Source of the DNA: Meconema thalassinum
Taxonomy: Eukaryota; Arthropoda; Insecta; Orthoptera; Tettigoniidae
Direction: 5' to 3'
Assembly: GCA_946902985.2 (NCBI GenBank)
Contig: OX336393.1
Location: 131,034,533-131,098,532, forward strand
DNA: 64,000 nucleotides
The position numbers and the translations under genes were made by a program. Each line of letters opens with the position of its first letter. Position 1 is the stretch's first letter. Below the pieces are notes generated by a model, which worked only from the letters and a program-made list of their open reading frames with translations, was not told the origin of the DNA and did not search any database. Of this stretch, positions 33,359 through 41,333 are shown piece by piece.

Positions 33359-33999
33359 GTCTGCACTTGCACTCGTGGCCCTGGCGCTGAATTAGCCATT
33401 GCATGCTTAGCCAGGTCCGTGTGCCTAGTGTACCTATATGCCCTATCGTGATGTTGTAGCGTGGATGTCCAAATGTTATGTTCGTTTCGCCGACGATCGC
33501 GGGTTTCATCCCTTATCGGAGCATGTGCTCCTTCTGTCGGTCTAGTTGGGTCTCTATAATCCCGGTAGTGTGTTTGTCTGTAGGCTCTCGCTCGCTCTTC
33601 CCTCCTGTGTCTTCCCTTGTCCCCCCCTGTTGTTTGTTTGTCTGTTGTTTGACGTGGCGTCGGGGTGGGTAGCCCCGTTCTTCCCTGTATTGGTGTGGGA
33701 GGGACATGTCCCCGGCTTCGCCTGTTCTCTGTTTTGTTAGGCTTCCGGGCCGGTTCCGGGAATTGGTGGCATGTGTGTGTGTGTCCCCGCATTGTACTGG
33801 AGGGTGGTCTGTCCGTCTTTAGGCCTGTGGCCATGGTAGACTCCCGCCCTTGTGTTGCGGTACATGCTAAGAGAGACGTTTTCGCAAATTGCTGCGCTAA
33901 TGCGTCTACAGAGATGTCGTTTGAGTGGTTCTTGAGTTTTTCATCTGACCGCTCCCAATGGATGTTCCTCAGCATGGCATTTCGTGCGGGCGCATACAT
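33301..33999 (-). CDS. Unknown 232-residue basic ORF in gag position of the LARD-like element
   Basis: Not recognised. First large frame after the primer-site candidate, about 200 bases downstream, where gag would be. Contains NDISVDALAQQFAKTSLLAC followed by TMATGLKTDRP, the same module as in the next ORF. The rest is Arg/Thr/His-rich and low in complexity (RRRNEH, RHRREERARAYR), compatible with RNA binding. In the module alignment (about 33180-33280 against 33815-33920) many differences are silent in this frame, but the antisense frame is also partly conserved. Coding status is open. Confidence 0.4.
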   Translation of the reverse strand: MYAPARNAMLRNIHWERSDEKLKNHSNDISVDALAQQFAKTSLLACTATQGRESTMATGLKTDRPPSSTMRGHTHTCHQFPEPARKPNKTENRRSRGHVPPTPIQGRTGLPTPTPRQTTDKQTTGGDKGRHRREERARAYRQTHYRDYRDPTRPTEGAHAPIRDETRDRRRNEHNIWTSTLQHHDRAYRYTRHTDLAKHAMANSAPGPRVQVQTWTHTEIHTRYTYTTTHSW

Positions 34000-34198
34000 C
34001 TTTATATATGTGTTGAGAAAAGAAAAAAATGACTTTGACTGGGGTTGTTTTACTAAGAATTTCTCCTGTGTAGCTAGTTTGGAGCAAAAACGGTGTTTTT
34101 TGTCTGGGGAAAAAAATTTTCACTATTTGCTTGGCTTTTTGCGGTACGGGAGGGGTCGTTTTAACTACGAGGGCTCGTTGGTTGAGTCCTGTTCTCTA

Positions 34199-34220
34199 TG
34201 CGTAGTACCCCGCCTCCACC
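34199..34220 (-). other. Primer-binding-site candidate of the LARD-like element
   Basis: TGGTGGAGGCGGGGTAC on the minus strand, two bases after the LTR. The TGG start fits complementarity to a tRNA CCA end; I could not name the tRNA. Confidence 0.5.
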
Positions 34221-34222
34221 AG

Positions 34223-35099
34223 TGTTTTAGATCCCTTATTTGGGGGTGGTTGGATCTAAAAGACAGAGTTATTGTATTAATTTATAGAGCTGTGCCTAAA
34301 AGGGGGTAGCTTCCCTTGGCAGGGTAAGCTGACCAGTGTAGAGTGTTGTTGTGTGCTAGGAGCTAGGGGGCGCTCCTATAAATAACGTAGTAGTGTTTTA
34401 GGGGATGGGACCCAATGCAAGGGTCACTGTGCTGGTCGCTCAGCTGACTGGCTTATTATATAACTGAACGTGCTTGTATCAGCTAAGTGGCACGCGCTGC
34501 TCTCTAGCAGCCGGGCCGCCGCGAGGAATACAATGATATCTGAGCTAGCACTATCAGACTACCGTATGTCACGTCTAACCGTGACGGGAATAAGGAAGGG
34601 CGTTGGGATGTAAAGAGGCGTATAAACAGTAAGGCGAGTGTAGAGTGTTGACCAAGTGTTTATTGGTCTGTGATGTTATAGTATGAGTCCCTTGTAGGGA
34701 ATGTAACAATGTTCACAATGTGAAAGTACAAGCTGTGGGTTAAGGTTACAAAAGTAGGAAATCTGAACACGACTGACTCACCTCTGATGACACCAGCGTA
34801 GCCTTCGGCTGTACCACTGAAAGACTGATAATGGAGAGATCCTTGTGACCTCCTTAGGCCTCCTTTTATATTCTTGGGCGCTATGCTGTCAGCAATGTGA
34901 TGGCATAGCTGCCCCAGTTAATAATATGTCGCTGTGTGTAATAAATTGTGCAAGGATTGAGCTGCTTTCTAGAATGGCAAGCTGTCTTTGCGGCGTTGAT
35001 GTATGTTGGCCTGGCTTTACGAGGGTTGCCCGTTAGGATATTTAGATAGATGCTGGGGGGATGGTCTCCAAGGGGTGCATACCCCTGGGGTACTGTACA
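34223..35099 (-). repeat. LARD-like element 5' LTR
   Basis: 877 bp, one base longer than its partner (an extra A near 34944). On the minus strand it has TATAAAAG (34870-34863) and AATAAA (34664-34659), in the order expected of promoter then polyadenylation signal. Confidence 0.93.
34863..34870 (-). promoter_or_regulatory. LTR TATA box of the LARD-like element
   Basis: TATAAAAG on the minus strand, about 230 bases into the 5' LTR, upstream of an AATAAA at 34664-34659. Confidence 0.5.
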
Positions 35100-35103
35100 A
35101 TAT

Positions 35104-37144
35104 CGTCTCCGAGGAAGGGGTGCGCACCGACCCAGAGAAGACCGCAGCTGTGAGGGGGTGGCCAGTTCCGAAGGACAAGTACCAACTACGAAGCTTCCTG
35201 GGACTCTGCACTTATTACCGTCGCTTCGTGAGGGGATTCGCCGACATCGCCAAACCTTTACATCGCCTGACTGAGAAGGACCAACGCTTCACGTGGACAG
35301 CAGAATGCCACAGTGCCTTCGAACAACTCAAGCAGGCTCTGTGCACCGCGCCTATTCTGGCCTACCCCAGACCTGGAACAAGGTTCATCGTCGATACCGA
35401 TGCCAGCGACTTTGGCATAGGGGGAATCCTGTCGCAGGTAGTGGACGGCGAGGAGAGAGAAGTGGCCTACTTCAGCAAGGCCTTGTCAAAGCCAGAAAGG
35501 AACTACTGCGTCACCAGGAAGGAGCTGCTCGCCATCGTGAAGACCATTGAACACTTCCACAAGTACCTGTACGGGCAAGAATTTCTCATCAGGACCGACC
35601 ATGCATCCCTGCGGTAGCTCCTGAACTTCAAGCAGCCCGAGGGTCAACTCGCGCGGTGGTTAGAGAGGTTTCAACAGTATAACTTTGAGATTCAGCACAG
35701 GAAAGGCCAACTGCATTCTAACGCCGACGCCCTGTCACGAAGACCGTGCCCCGAAGACTGCACCTTCTGGGCCCGAAGGGAGGAGAACACCGGGATACAG
35801 TGCCGAAGGACTACCGTGGAACTTCAAGGGAGCTGGAGCCGCGAATCTTTCACGCGGGCGCAAGCGGAAGATGATGACCAGGGACTGATAGCCGAATGGA
35901 AGAGGGCCTGTGTCCCCAGACCCGGGTGGAACATTGTGAGTGACTGCAGCCCAAAGTTTAAGTCCTACTGGGCACAGTGGGACTCGCTGATTTTAAGGGA
36001 TGGCCTCATCTGCCGTACCTGGGAGAGCACCGACGGGAAGACATCTCGGGAACAAGTCGTCGTTCCAAAGGCTATGACGGAGGAAGTCCTGAAGGAAGTT
36101 CATGGAGGATCATCTGGTGGACACCTAGGGATAAAGAAGACCCTGGAGAAGCTGAGAGAGCGGTTCTACTGGATCGGATGCCGAACAGACGTGGAGAACC
36201 ACTGCGCGAGGTGCCACGATTGCGCAGCCAGCAAGGGCCCAGGACGAAGACGACGGGGTCCACTGAAGACCTACAACGTGGGCGGCCCCATGGAGAGAGT
36301 GGCCATCGATGTTGCTGGGCCATTCCCGTTAAGCGAGGCAGGGAACCGCTACATATTAGTCGTCAGCGACTACTTTACCAAATGGCCGGAGGCGTATGCG
36401 CTCCCTAACCAAGATGCCGCGACGATCGCAGAGACCCTGGTGAAGGAATTCGTCAGCCGGTACGGTGTACCCCTGGAGCTGCACTCCGACCAAGGGAGGA
36501 ACTTCGAGTCGCAGGTGTTCCAGAACCTATGCCAGCTGCTGGGGATCCGGAAGACAAGGACAACGCCGCTACACCCTCAGTCCGACGGGATGGTAGAGCG
36601 ATTCAATCGCACCGTCGAGAACCATCTCCGAATAGTCGTCAGCGAGCACCAGAGGGATTGGGACAAGCATCTTCCACTATTTCTCCTGGCCTACCGCGCC
36701 GCTGTGCATGAAGCCACCGGGTGCACACCAGCCCGGGCCATGTTTGGGAGGGAGCTCCGTCTACCTGTCGATCTTGCCTTCGGCCGACCTGGGAATGATC
36801 CGATCCCGGTAAGCCAGTATTGTCAAGAACTGGTCGACCAACTGGAGGACGTGCACGCGTTCGCGAGGAGGAAACTGCGGATCGAGACCGACCGAATGAA
36901 GACCCGATACGACCAGCAGACGGATGCCGGAGGATTCCACGAGAACGACCTGTTCTGGCTCTTCAACCCATTACGGAAGAAAGGCCTGTCACCCAAACTG
37001 CAGAAGTCCTGGGAGGGCCCGTACCGAGTCGTGAAACGAATCAACGATGTCGTCTACAGGATCCAGCGGAGCCCGAGGGCAAAGATGAAGATCGTGCACC
37101 GAGATCGCCTGGCAGCCTACGGAGGGACACAGACGGACCAATGA
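35104..37144 (+). pseudogene. pol: GYP-3a pol, C-terminal part: RT end, RNase H, integrase
   Basis: Resumes right after the target duplication in the frame interrupted at 24601. RT thumb and connection (RSFLGLCTYYRRFVRGFADI), RNase H (FIVDTDASDFGIGG, KELLAIVKTIEHF, RTDHASLR), then a TAG at 35615-35617 where GYP-3b has Trp. It continues with the tether (GQLHSNADALSRRPCP), the integrase zinc-binding H2C2 (GGHLGIKKTL, CARCHDC), the core with DVAGPF, HSDQGRNF and MVERFNR (D, D, E), and a GPY module (SWEGPYRVVKR). Ends at TGA 37142-37144. Confidence 0.92.
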
Positions 37145-37168
37145 TTGATCGGGACGATCAGCCTTTTT

Positions 37169-37181
37169 AGGAAGGGGGTGG
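37169..37181 (+). other. GYP-3a polypurine tract
   Basis: AGGAAGGGGGTGG directly before the 3' LTR; the same run precedes the GYP-3b 3' LTR at 46559-46571. Confidence 0.75.
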
Positions 37182-37859
37182 TATTACGGCTGTGAGTTTG
37201 TGTCATCACTCGCCGCGTGAGTCACAACTGCCCCAGGGCTGGGCTGTGCCCTGCCTCCTGTATTGCGCGCGCCTTATGCAACAGGGCTACTAGGACAAAG
37301 GGATAGTCCAGAATCTTCGTGACTGGACCAGCGCTGGAAACCTCGAGAAGCCGTGGACCCTGGATGGATCTGGAAGCATTTATTGAGTCACCGGCCTGCT
37401 ATATAAGAGTGACCCGTAAAGCAGTTGTCGTTGTTGTGTTTTACGAGCTAGTGCTAGCGATTATCTTGTGCGACAGAAGTGTGGTGACGAAGTGCTGTGC
37501 GAGTTACGAAATCTGGTGACATTGTTTCTCCCAGCTTGTGAACAGCGTACATCAAGTGCTCGTAAGTAACTGTATTTGTTGTACCTGAGGAAGAGGGGCA
37601 GGTAGCTTCTGCCAAGGCCACCGGACTCATTAGGACGGATTAACTTCTGTGGTCTGTTGCAAGTGAAAGGGGCCAAGAGCGCATAAGGAAGAGACTTGAG
37701 GAAACCGGAGAAGGCTCCTAATTGCTTGTATTTGCTGATTAGTGTAATTTTCTGGCCACAATAAAGTTAATTATTTCTTTAAGCAGTAATTGGTGTTGTG
37801 CTTTGTACCCCCACCGTAATCCAGTTAACAAAAGTGCCACTAGGGGGTGGCACGTAACA
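37182..37859 (+). repeat. GYP-3a 3' LTR
   Basis: 678 bp, same length as the 5' LTR. Its first bases are TATTACG instead of TGTTACG, a point mutation of the terminal dinucleotide. Differs from the 5' LTR at about eight positions. Confidence 0.95.
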
Positions 37860-37863
37860 ATAT

Positions 37864-38360
37864 ACTTTCATGGAATGGTTTCTTTACTTGCATTTAATTT
37901 AAGTCCCATGGACTGAAATCTGGAGACTACGGTGGATTCCAAGATTTCCCAGCCTCAATGATTCTAATTGCTAAATTTGCATAAGATACCGGTAATTCAA
38001 TTTTTCTCAAATTTTGGAACGTTAGGCTAATAACTGTTATTTCTAAAACCCTAGAAATGAACCCAAGGCCTGAAATCACTGAATACATCAGCAGGAATAC
38101 GGTTTTGAGAGTTATTTCTATAGCCTGTGACTGATAGATGAGTGGACCCATAACTTAAATTTTTTCTTCGGTTTTCACTGTAGCTGGGTACATTTGCTTC
38201 CTTGAAGGTTCTCAGTGAACGGGGGGCACTTAAAACAATATTGAATGAAAGTGAATTGAAAATATTACAGAAGTATGGGCAACATCTTGAGGCCTCTTAC
38301 TCAGTCATACCACATGGTCGACAATCCATTTCAAGGCTCCACACTCTTATTGCAAGACTC
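37864..38360 (-). pseudogene. Second copy of the decayed Tc1/mariner-like repeat
   Basis: Aligns with 19330-20385 without its Harbinger element. The minus strand reads GKSWNPP, a stop, then SPDFSPWDLN, a mutated version of the motif at 19347-19420. No longer coding. GYP-3a is inserted at its left edge. Confidence 0.4.
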
Positions 38361-38755
38361 ACGACTCTGTTTAAACTAGTCTGGTGGTAATTACAGGTTC
38401 TTACCAGTATTTATTCTTGTAATTCAATCTGATGGTTGAAAGGTGAGTTAACCACAGGAAACATGGCGTTATTAAAGCGAAAATAAATATTGGTGACCGT
38501 GATGATATCCGTCATTAAGGTGTAATGAAGCCGTTCAAACACGAGCTGACCTATCTGCTAAGGTTGAATGTGCTTGAACGAATCTACTCGTCTGATTGCT
38601 ACTCTCAATGTGTGCCATGTAATTGAGCGCGATCCCAAAATATGTCCTGTCCTCAAACTGACTTCTATCAGCGTTATTTCCGGTTTGAAACACTTAAGTG
38701 TTGTAAGGTTCAACTCATCAGTGGTATAATGGCCTCAATAGCTGTGTGCTTAAAG
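38361..38755. other. Gene-free stretch
   Basis: No ORF or repeat recognised. Confidence 0.4.
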
Positions 38756-38802
38756 ACACAGTTGAATTAAAACTCAGCAATTCTTCTAGGTTTGTGCCGT
38801 GT

Positions 38803-38880
38803 CTTGGGTGGGGTTTCGCTTAGGACACCAAGCTGGCTCATCGGCGGGCCCTTGGTGTCCCCGCCCGGACCCCACCCAAG
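38803..38880 (-). ncRNA. Hammerhead-ribozyme-like motif, inverted copy
   Basis: On the minus strand: stem III of 12 perfect pairs (CTTGGGTGGGGT with ACCCCACCCAAG), extendable to 51 pairs by the palindrome. Then GUC with predicted cleavage between 38868 and 38867, a 5-bp stem I (CGGGC/GCCCG), the core CCGATGAG, stem II, and GCGAAAC. It matches the hammerhead consensus except that U4 of CUGANGA is C. Best-paired of the three copies. Confidence 0.55.
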
Positions 38881-39022
38881 ACACGGCACAAACCTAGAAG
38901 AATTGCTGAGTTTTAATTCACCGGCCGTGAAAGCCAATATACCATCTCTTTGGAAGCCTTCATAGGGAGGTTCAGGCTGCTTGAGCTTTTAGTTCTCGCA
39001 GTCAAGGAGTGCAGTTGCACTC

Positions 39023-39030
39023 TATATAAA
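39023..39030 (+). promoter_or_regulatory. TATA box in unit 1 of the hammerhead element
   Basis: TATATAAA; repeated at 39274-39281 in unit 2. It lies about 37 bases upstream of the hammerhead, so a transcript started here would carry the ribozyme near its 5' end. Confidence 0.5.
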
Positions 39031-39058
39031 GGGAGGTAGCGCGCAGTTCGTTACTCCT

Positions 39059-39127
39059 GTGGGGGTCCGGGCGAGGACACCAAGAGCCCTCCGATGAGCC
39101 AGCTTGGTGTCCTAGGCGAAACCCCAC
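39059..39127 (+). ncRNA. Hammerhead-ribozyme-like motif, unit 1
   Basis: Stem III GTGGGGGT with ACCCCAC (one bulged G), GUC with predicted cleavage after 39067, stem I GGGC/GCCC with a C-U mismatch at its base, core CCGATGAG, stem II GCC/GGC, and CGAAAC. Type III topology (open at stem III). The loops of stems I and II contain 11 complementary bases (39074-39084 and 39103-39113). Confidence 0.5.
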
Positions 39128-39273
39128 CCAAGACACGGCACAAACCTAGAAGAATTGCTGAGTTTTAATTCACCGGCCGTGAAAGCCAATATACCATCTT
39201 TTTGGAAGCCTTCATAGGGAGGTTCAGGCTGCTTGAGTTTTAGTTCTCGCAGTCAAGGAGTGCAGTTGCACTC

Positions 39274-39281
39274 TATATAAA
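39274..39281 (+). promoter_or_regulatory. TATA box in unit 2 of the hammerhead element
   Basis: TATATAAA, 251 bases after the one at 39023. Confidence 0.5.
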
Positions 39282-39309
39282 GGGAGGTAGCGCGCAGTTC
39301 GTTACTCCT

Positions 39310-39378
39310 GTGGGGGTCCAGGCGAGGACACCAAGAGCCCTCCGATGAGCCAGCTTGGTGTCCTAGGCGAAACCCCAC
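39310..39378 (+). ncRNA. Hammerhead-ribozyme-like motif, unit 2
   Basis: Same layout as unit 1, predicted cleavage after 39318, exactly 251 bases from the first site, so self-cleavage would release a 251-nt monomer. Stem I has one further mismatch (CAGGC instead of CGGGC). Confidence 0.48.
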
Positions 39379-39630
39379 CCAAGACACGGCACAAACCTAG
39401 AAGAATTGCTGAGTTTTAATTCACCGGCCGTGAAAGCCAATATACCACACAGTTGAATGTTTTGATCCATGCCATATTAATTTTTAGCAGGCATCCTGAG
39501 CGGTGGCGTCATGAGAGAGATTAGACAGAAGCAGCAGCGCCAGTGGGTAAGGGGGCGGGGTGGTGATTGACAGCGGATGATTGATAATGCAACTTTTCAG
39601 TCGGTAGACACAACGTAATTTCAATTACGG

Positions 39631-39632
39631 AG

Positions 39633-39668
<36 letters not shown>

Positions 39669-39840
39669 GTGTATGGCTTTTAGTGCCGGGATTGTCCGAG
39701 TACATGTTCGACTCGCCAGAGGCTGAAGGTGCTTCAAGCGGTCACCCATGGGGTGAACTACAAGTTCCGTTCAATTTCAAGTAGTTCCAACTTTCACTAC
39801 CAGATGTCACTGATACCTAACGAAATCTAACCTAGAAATT
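39631..39840 (-). repeat. Retroposon fragment with (AAAT)n tail on the minus strand
   Basis: A TTTA repeat at 39635-39668 borders GTGTATGGCTTTTAGTGCCG and TCCGAGTACATGTTCGACTC, which I know as a common arthropod repeat; the tail suggests minus-strand orientation. Class not determined. Confidence 0.4.
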
Positions 39841-39861
39841 TAGCTTCACACAAGCTTAGTG

Positions 39862-40310
39862 TTGCCTTCGTAGCGTAGCGGTCAGCATGGTTAGCTGCTG
39901 GTAGGAGGAGTGGAACGGGGTCTTCTCAGCCTCGGGTGGTCCAAATGGGTAGAGGAGGGTTCGATTCCCACCTCAGCCATCCTCGAAGTGGTTTTCCGTG
40001 GTTTCCCACTTCGCCTTCGGGCAAATGCCGGGATTGTACCTACTGTAAGGCCACGGCCGCCTCCTTCCCTCTTCCTTGCCTATCCATCCCAATCTTCCCC
40101 TCCGTTCCCATCCCTCATGAGGCCCCTGTTCGCTCTGCAGGTGAGGCCGCCTGGGCGAAGTGCTGATCATATCTCCCCAGTTGTATCCACCCCGACCAGA
40201 TGTTCCCAGCTCTAGGACACTGCCCGTAGAGGCGGTACTTGTGAGTTCCCTCGCTGAGTCCGTGGGTGCCACCAACCTAAAGGGTAAATCGACTAAAAAA
40301 AATAAGTTAA
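39862..40310 (+). repeat. tRNA-derived SINE, long copy
   Basis: A-box-like CGTAGCGTAGCGGTCAGCAT at 39870 and B box AGGGTTCGATTCCC at 39956, with about 45 extra bases between them compared with the copy at 19030. Then comes the conserved body GAAGTGGTTTTCCGTGGTTT, a GC-rich middle, and the end TAAAGGGTAAATCGACTAAA with an A-rich tail. Confidence 0.75.
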
Positions 40311-40505
40311 GTTAGTGGAAGGATTTTTTACATGCCTTAAATCCATGACATGGGACCGCCGGCTTTACATCCCCTCCGAATGAAGGCATACTGAAGGTTT
40401 TTAACGCTCTTAAAAAATCCGATGACTTCGGTCAAGTTTGAAACCGCGATCTTGGGCACAGCAGTTCAGCATGCTACCAACTATTCCACCGAAGCCGCTG
40501 GGACA
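40311..40505 (-). repeat. tRNA-derived SINE, minus strand
   Basis: From 40500 leftward: GGCTTCGGTGGAATAGTTGG, an A-box-like TAGTTGGTAGCATGCTG, and a B-box-like GCGGTTTCAAAC. A different SINE family from the one to its left. Confidence 0.6.
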
Positions 40506-40551
40506 TGTGATAAAACAACCTGAATACAATTACATGTGACTCAAAATATAC

Positions 40552-41234
40552 TGTTACGGCTGTGAGTTTGTGTCATCACTCGCCGCATGAGTCACAACTG
40601 CCCTAGGGCTGGGCTGTGGCCTGCCTCCTGTATTGCGTGTGCCTTATGCAACAGGGCTACTAGGACAAAGGGGTAGTCCAGAATATTCGTGACTGGACCA
40701 GCGATGGAAACCTCGAGAAGCCGTGAACCCTGGATGGATCTAGAAGCATTTATTGAGTCACCGGCCTGCTATATAAGTGCGACCTGTCTAGCAGTTGTTG
40801 TTGTGTTTTACGAGCTAGTGCGAGCGATTATCTTGTGCGACAGAAGTGTGGTGACGAAGTGCTGTGCGAGTTACGAAATCCAGTAACATTGTTTCTCCAG
40901 CTTGTGGACAGCGAAATAGCCTGCAGCAAGTGATCGTAAGTAATTGTGGTCGGTGAACATAAAGGAGAGGAGCAGGTAGTTTCTGTCAAGGCCACCGTAC
41001 TCATTAGGACGGATTAACTTCTGTGATCTGTTGACAAGTGGAAGGGCCAAGAGCGCTCAAGGAAGGGACTTGAGGAAACTGGAGTAAGGCTCCTAATTGC
41101 TTGTATTTGCTGACTAGTGTAATTTTCTGGCCACAATAAAGTTAATTATTTCTTTAAGCAGTAATTGGTATTGTGCTTTGTACCCCCACCGTAATCCAGT
41201 TATCAAAAGTGCCACTAGGGGGTGGCACGTAACA
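40552..41234 (+). repeat. GYP-3b 5' LTR
   Basis: TGTTACG to CGTAACA, TATA box at 40770-40777. Followed by the primer site TGGTGTCAGAAGCCGG at 41237. Confidence 0.95.
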
Positions 41235-41333
41235 ACTGGTGTCAGAAGCCGGATTACGAACTCAAGCACAACACCTGACGGTCCTGGTTTCAAAACCCGA
41301 GCAGGTCATTTTCTCTAATTTTCCTGTGAGTGC

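Larger units (their letters stand above)
24602..35099 (-). mobile_element. 10.5-kb LARD-like LTR element inserted in GYP-3a pol
   Basis: Two LTRs of 876 and 877 bp flank 8745 bases with no recognisable protease, RT or integrase. Target duplication ATAT (24598-24601 and 35100-35103) lies inside GYP-3a RT, and the interrupted frame resumes exactly. Orientation is minus: a purine tract (AGGGAAGGAGGC) precedes the LTR at 25477, a TGG-starting primer-site candidate follows the LTR at 34220, and a TATA box and AATAAA in the LTR read on the minus strand. The LTRs differ at about three positions that I saw, plus one indel, so insertion is recent. It is large, non-coding and presumably mobilised in trans. 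Confidence 0.88.
20734..37859 (+). mobile_element. GYP-3a: Gypsy-type LTR retrotransposon split by a LARD-like insertion
   Basis: Bounded by 678-bp LTRs with 4-bp target duplication ATAT (20730-20733 and 37860-37863). Without the 10,502 inserted bases (10,498 plus ATAT duplication) it is about 6.6 kb. Order: 5' LTR, tRNA-Leu-type primer site, gag, -1 frameshift site, pro-RT | insertion | rest of RT, RNase H, integrase, polypurine tract, 3' LTR. Defects are the insertion and a TAG in RNase H. The LTRs differ at about eight positions that I could see. Confidence 0.95.
38767..39446 (+). mobile_element. Hammerhead-bearing tandem element (Penelope/retrozyme-like, non-autonomous)
   Basis: 680 bp between two copies of the 11-bp direct repeat ACACAGTTGAA (38756-38766 and 39447-39457). 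Built of direct units of 251-252 bp (from 38869, 39121 and 39372, the last partial), preceded by an inverted partial unit. Positions 38764-38814 and 38869-38919 form a perfect 51-bp inverted repeat. The two complete units each hold one TATA box and one hammerhead-like motif; the inverted partial unit holds a hammerhead-like motif but no TATA box. No coding capacity. Tandem repeats, an inverted partial copy at one end, a variable-length target duplication and hammerheads are known together in Penelope-like elements and animal retrozymes. That assignment is inference. Confidence 0.6.

Noticed and set aside
33665..34309. 214-residue plus-strand frame near the LARD-like LTR
   Set aside because: Runs into the LTR and is antisense to the element; the minus-strand frames are longer and in the gag position.
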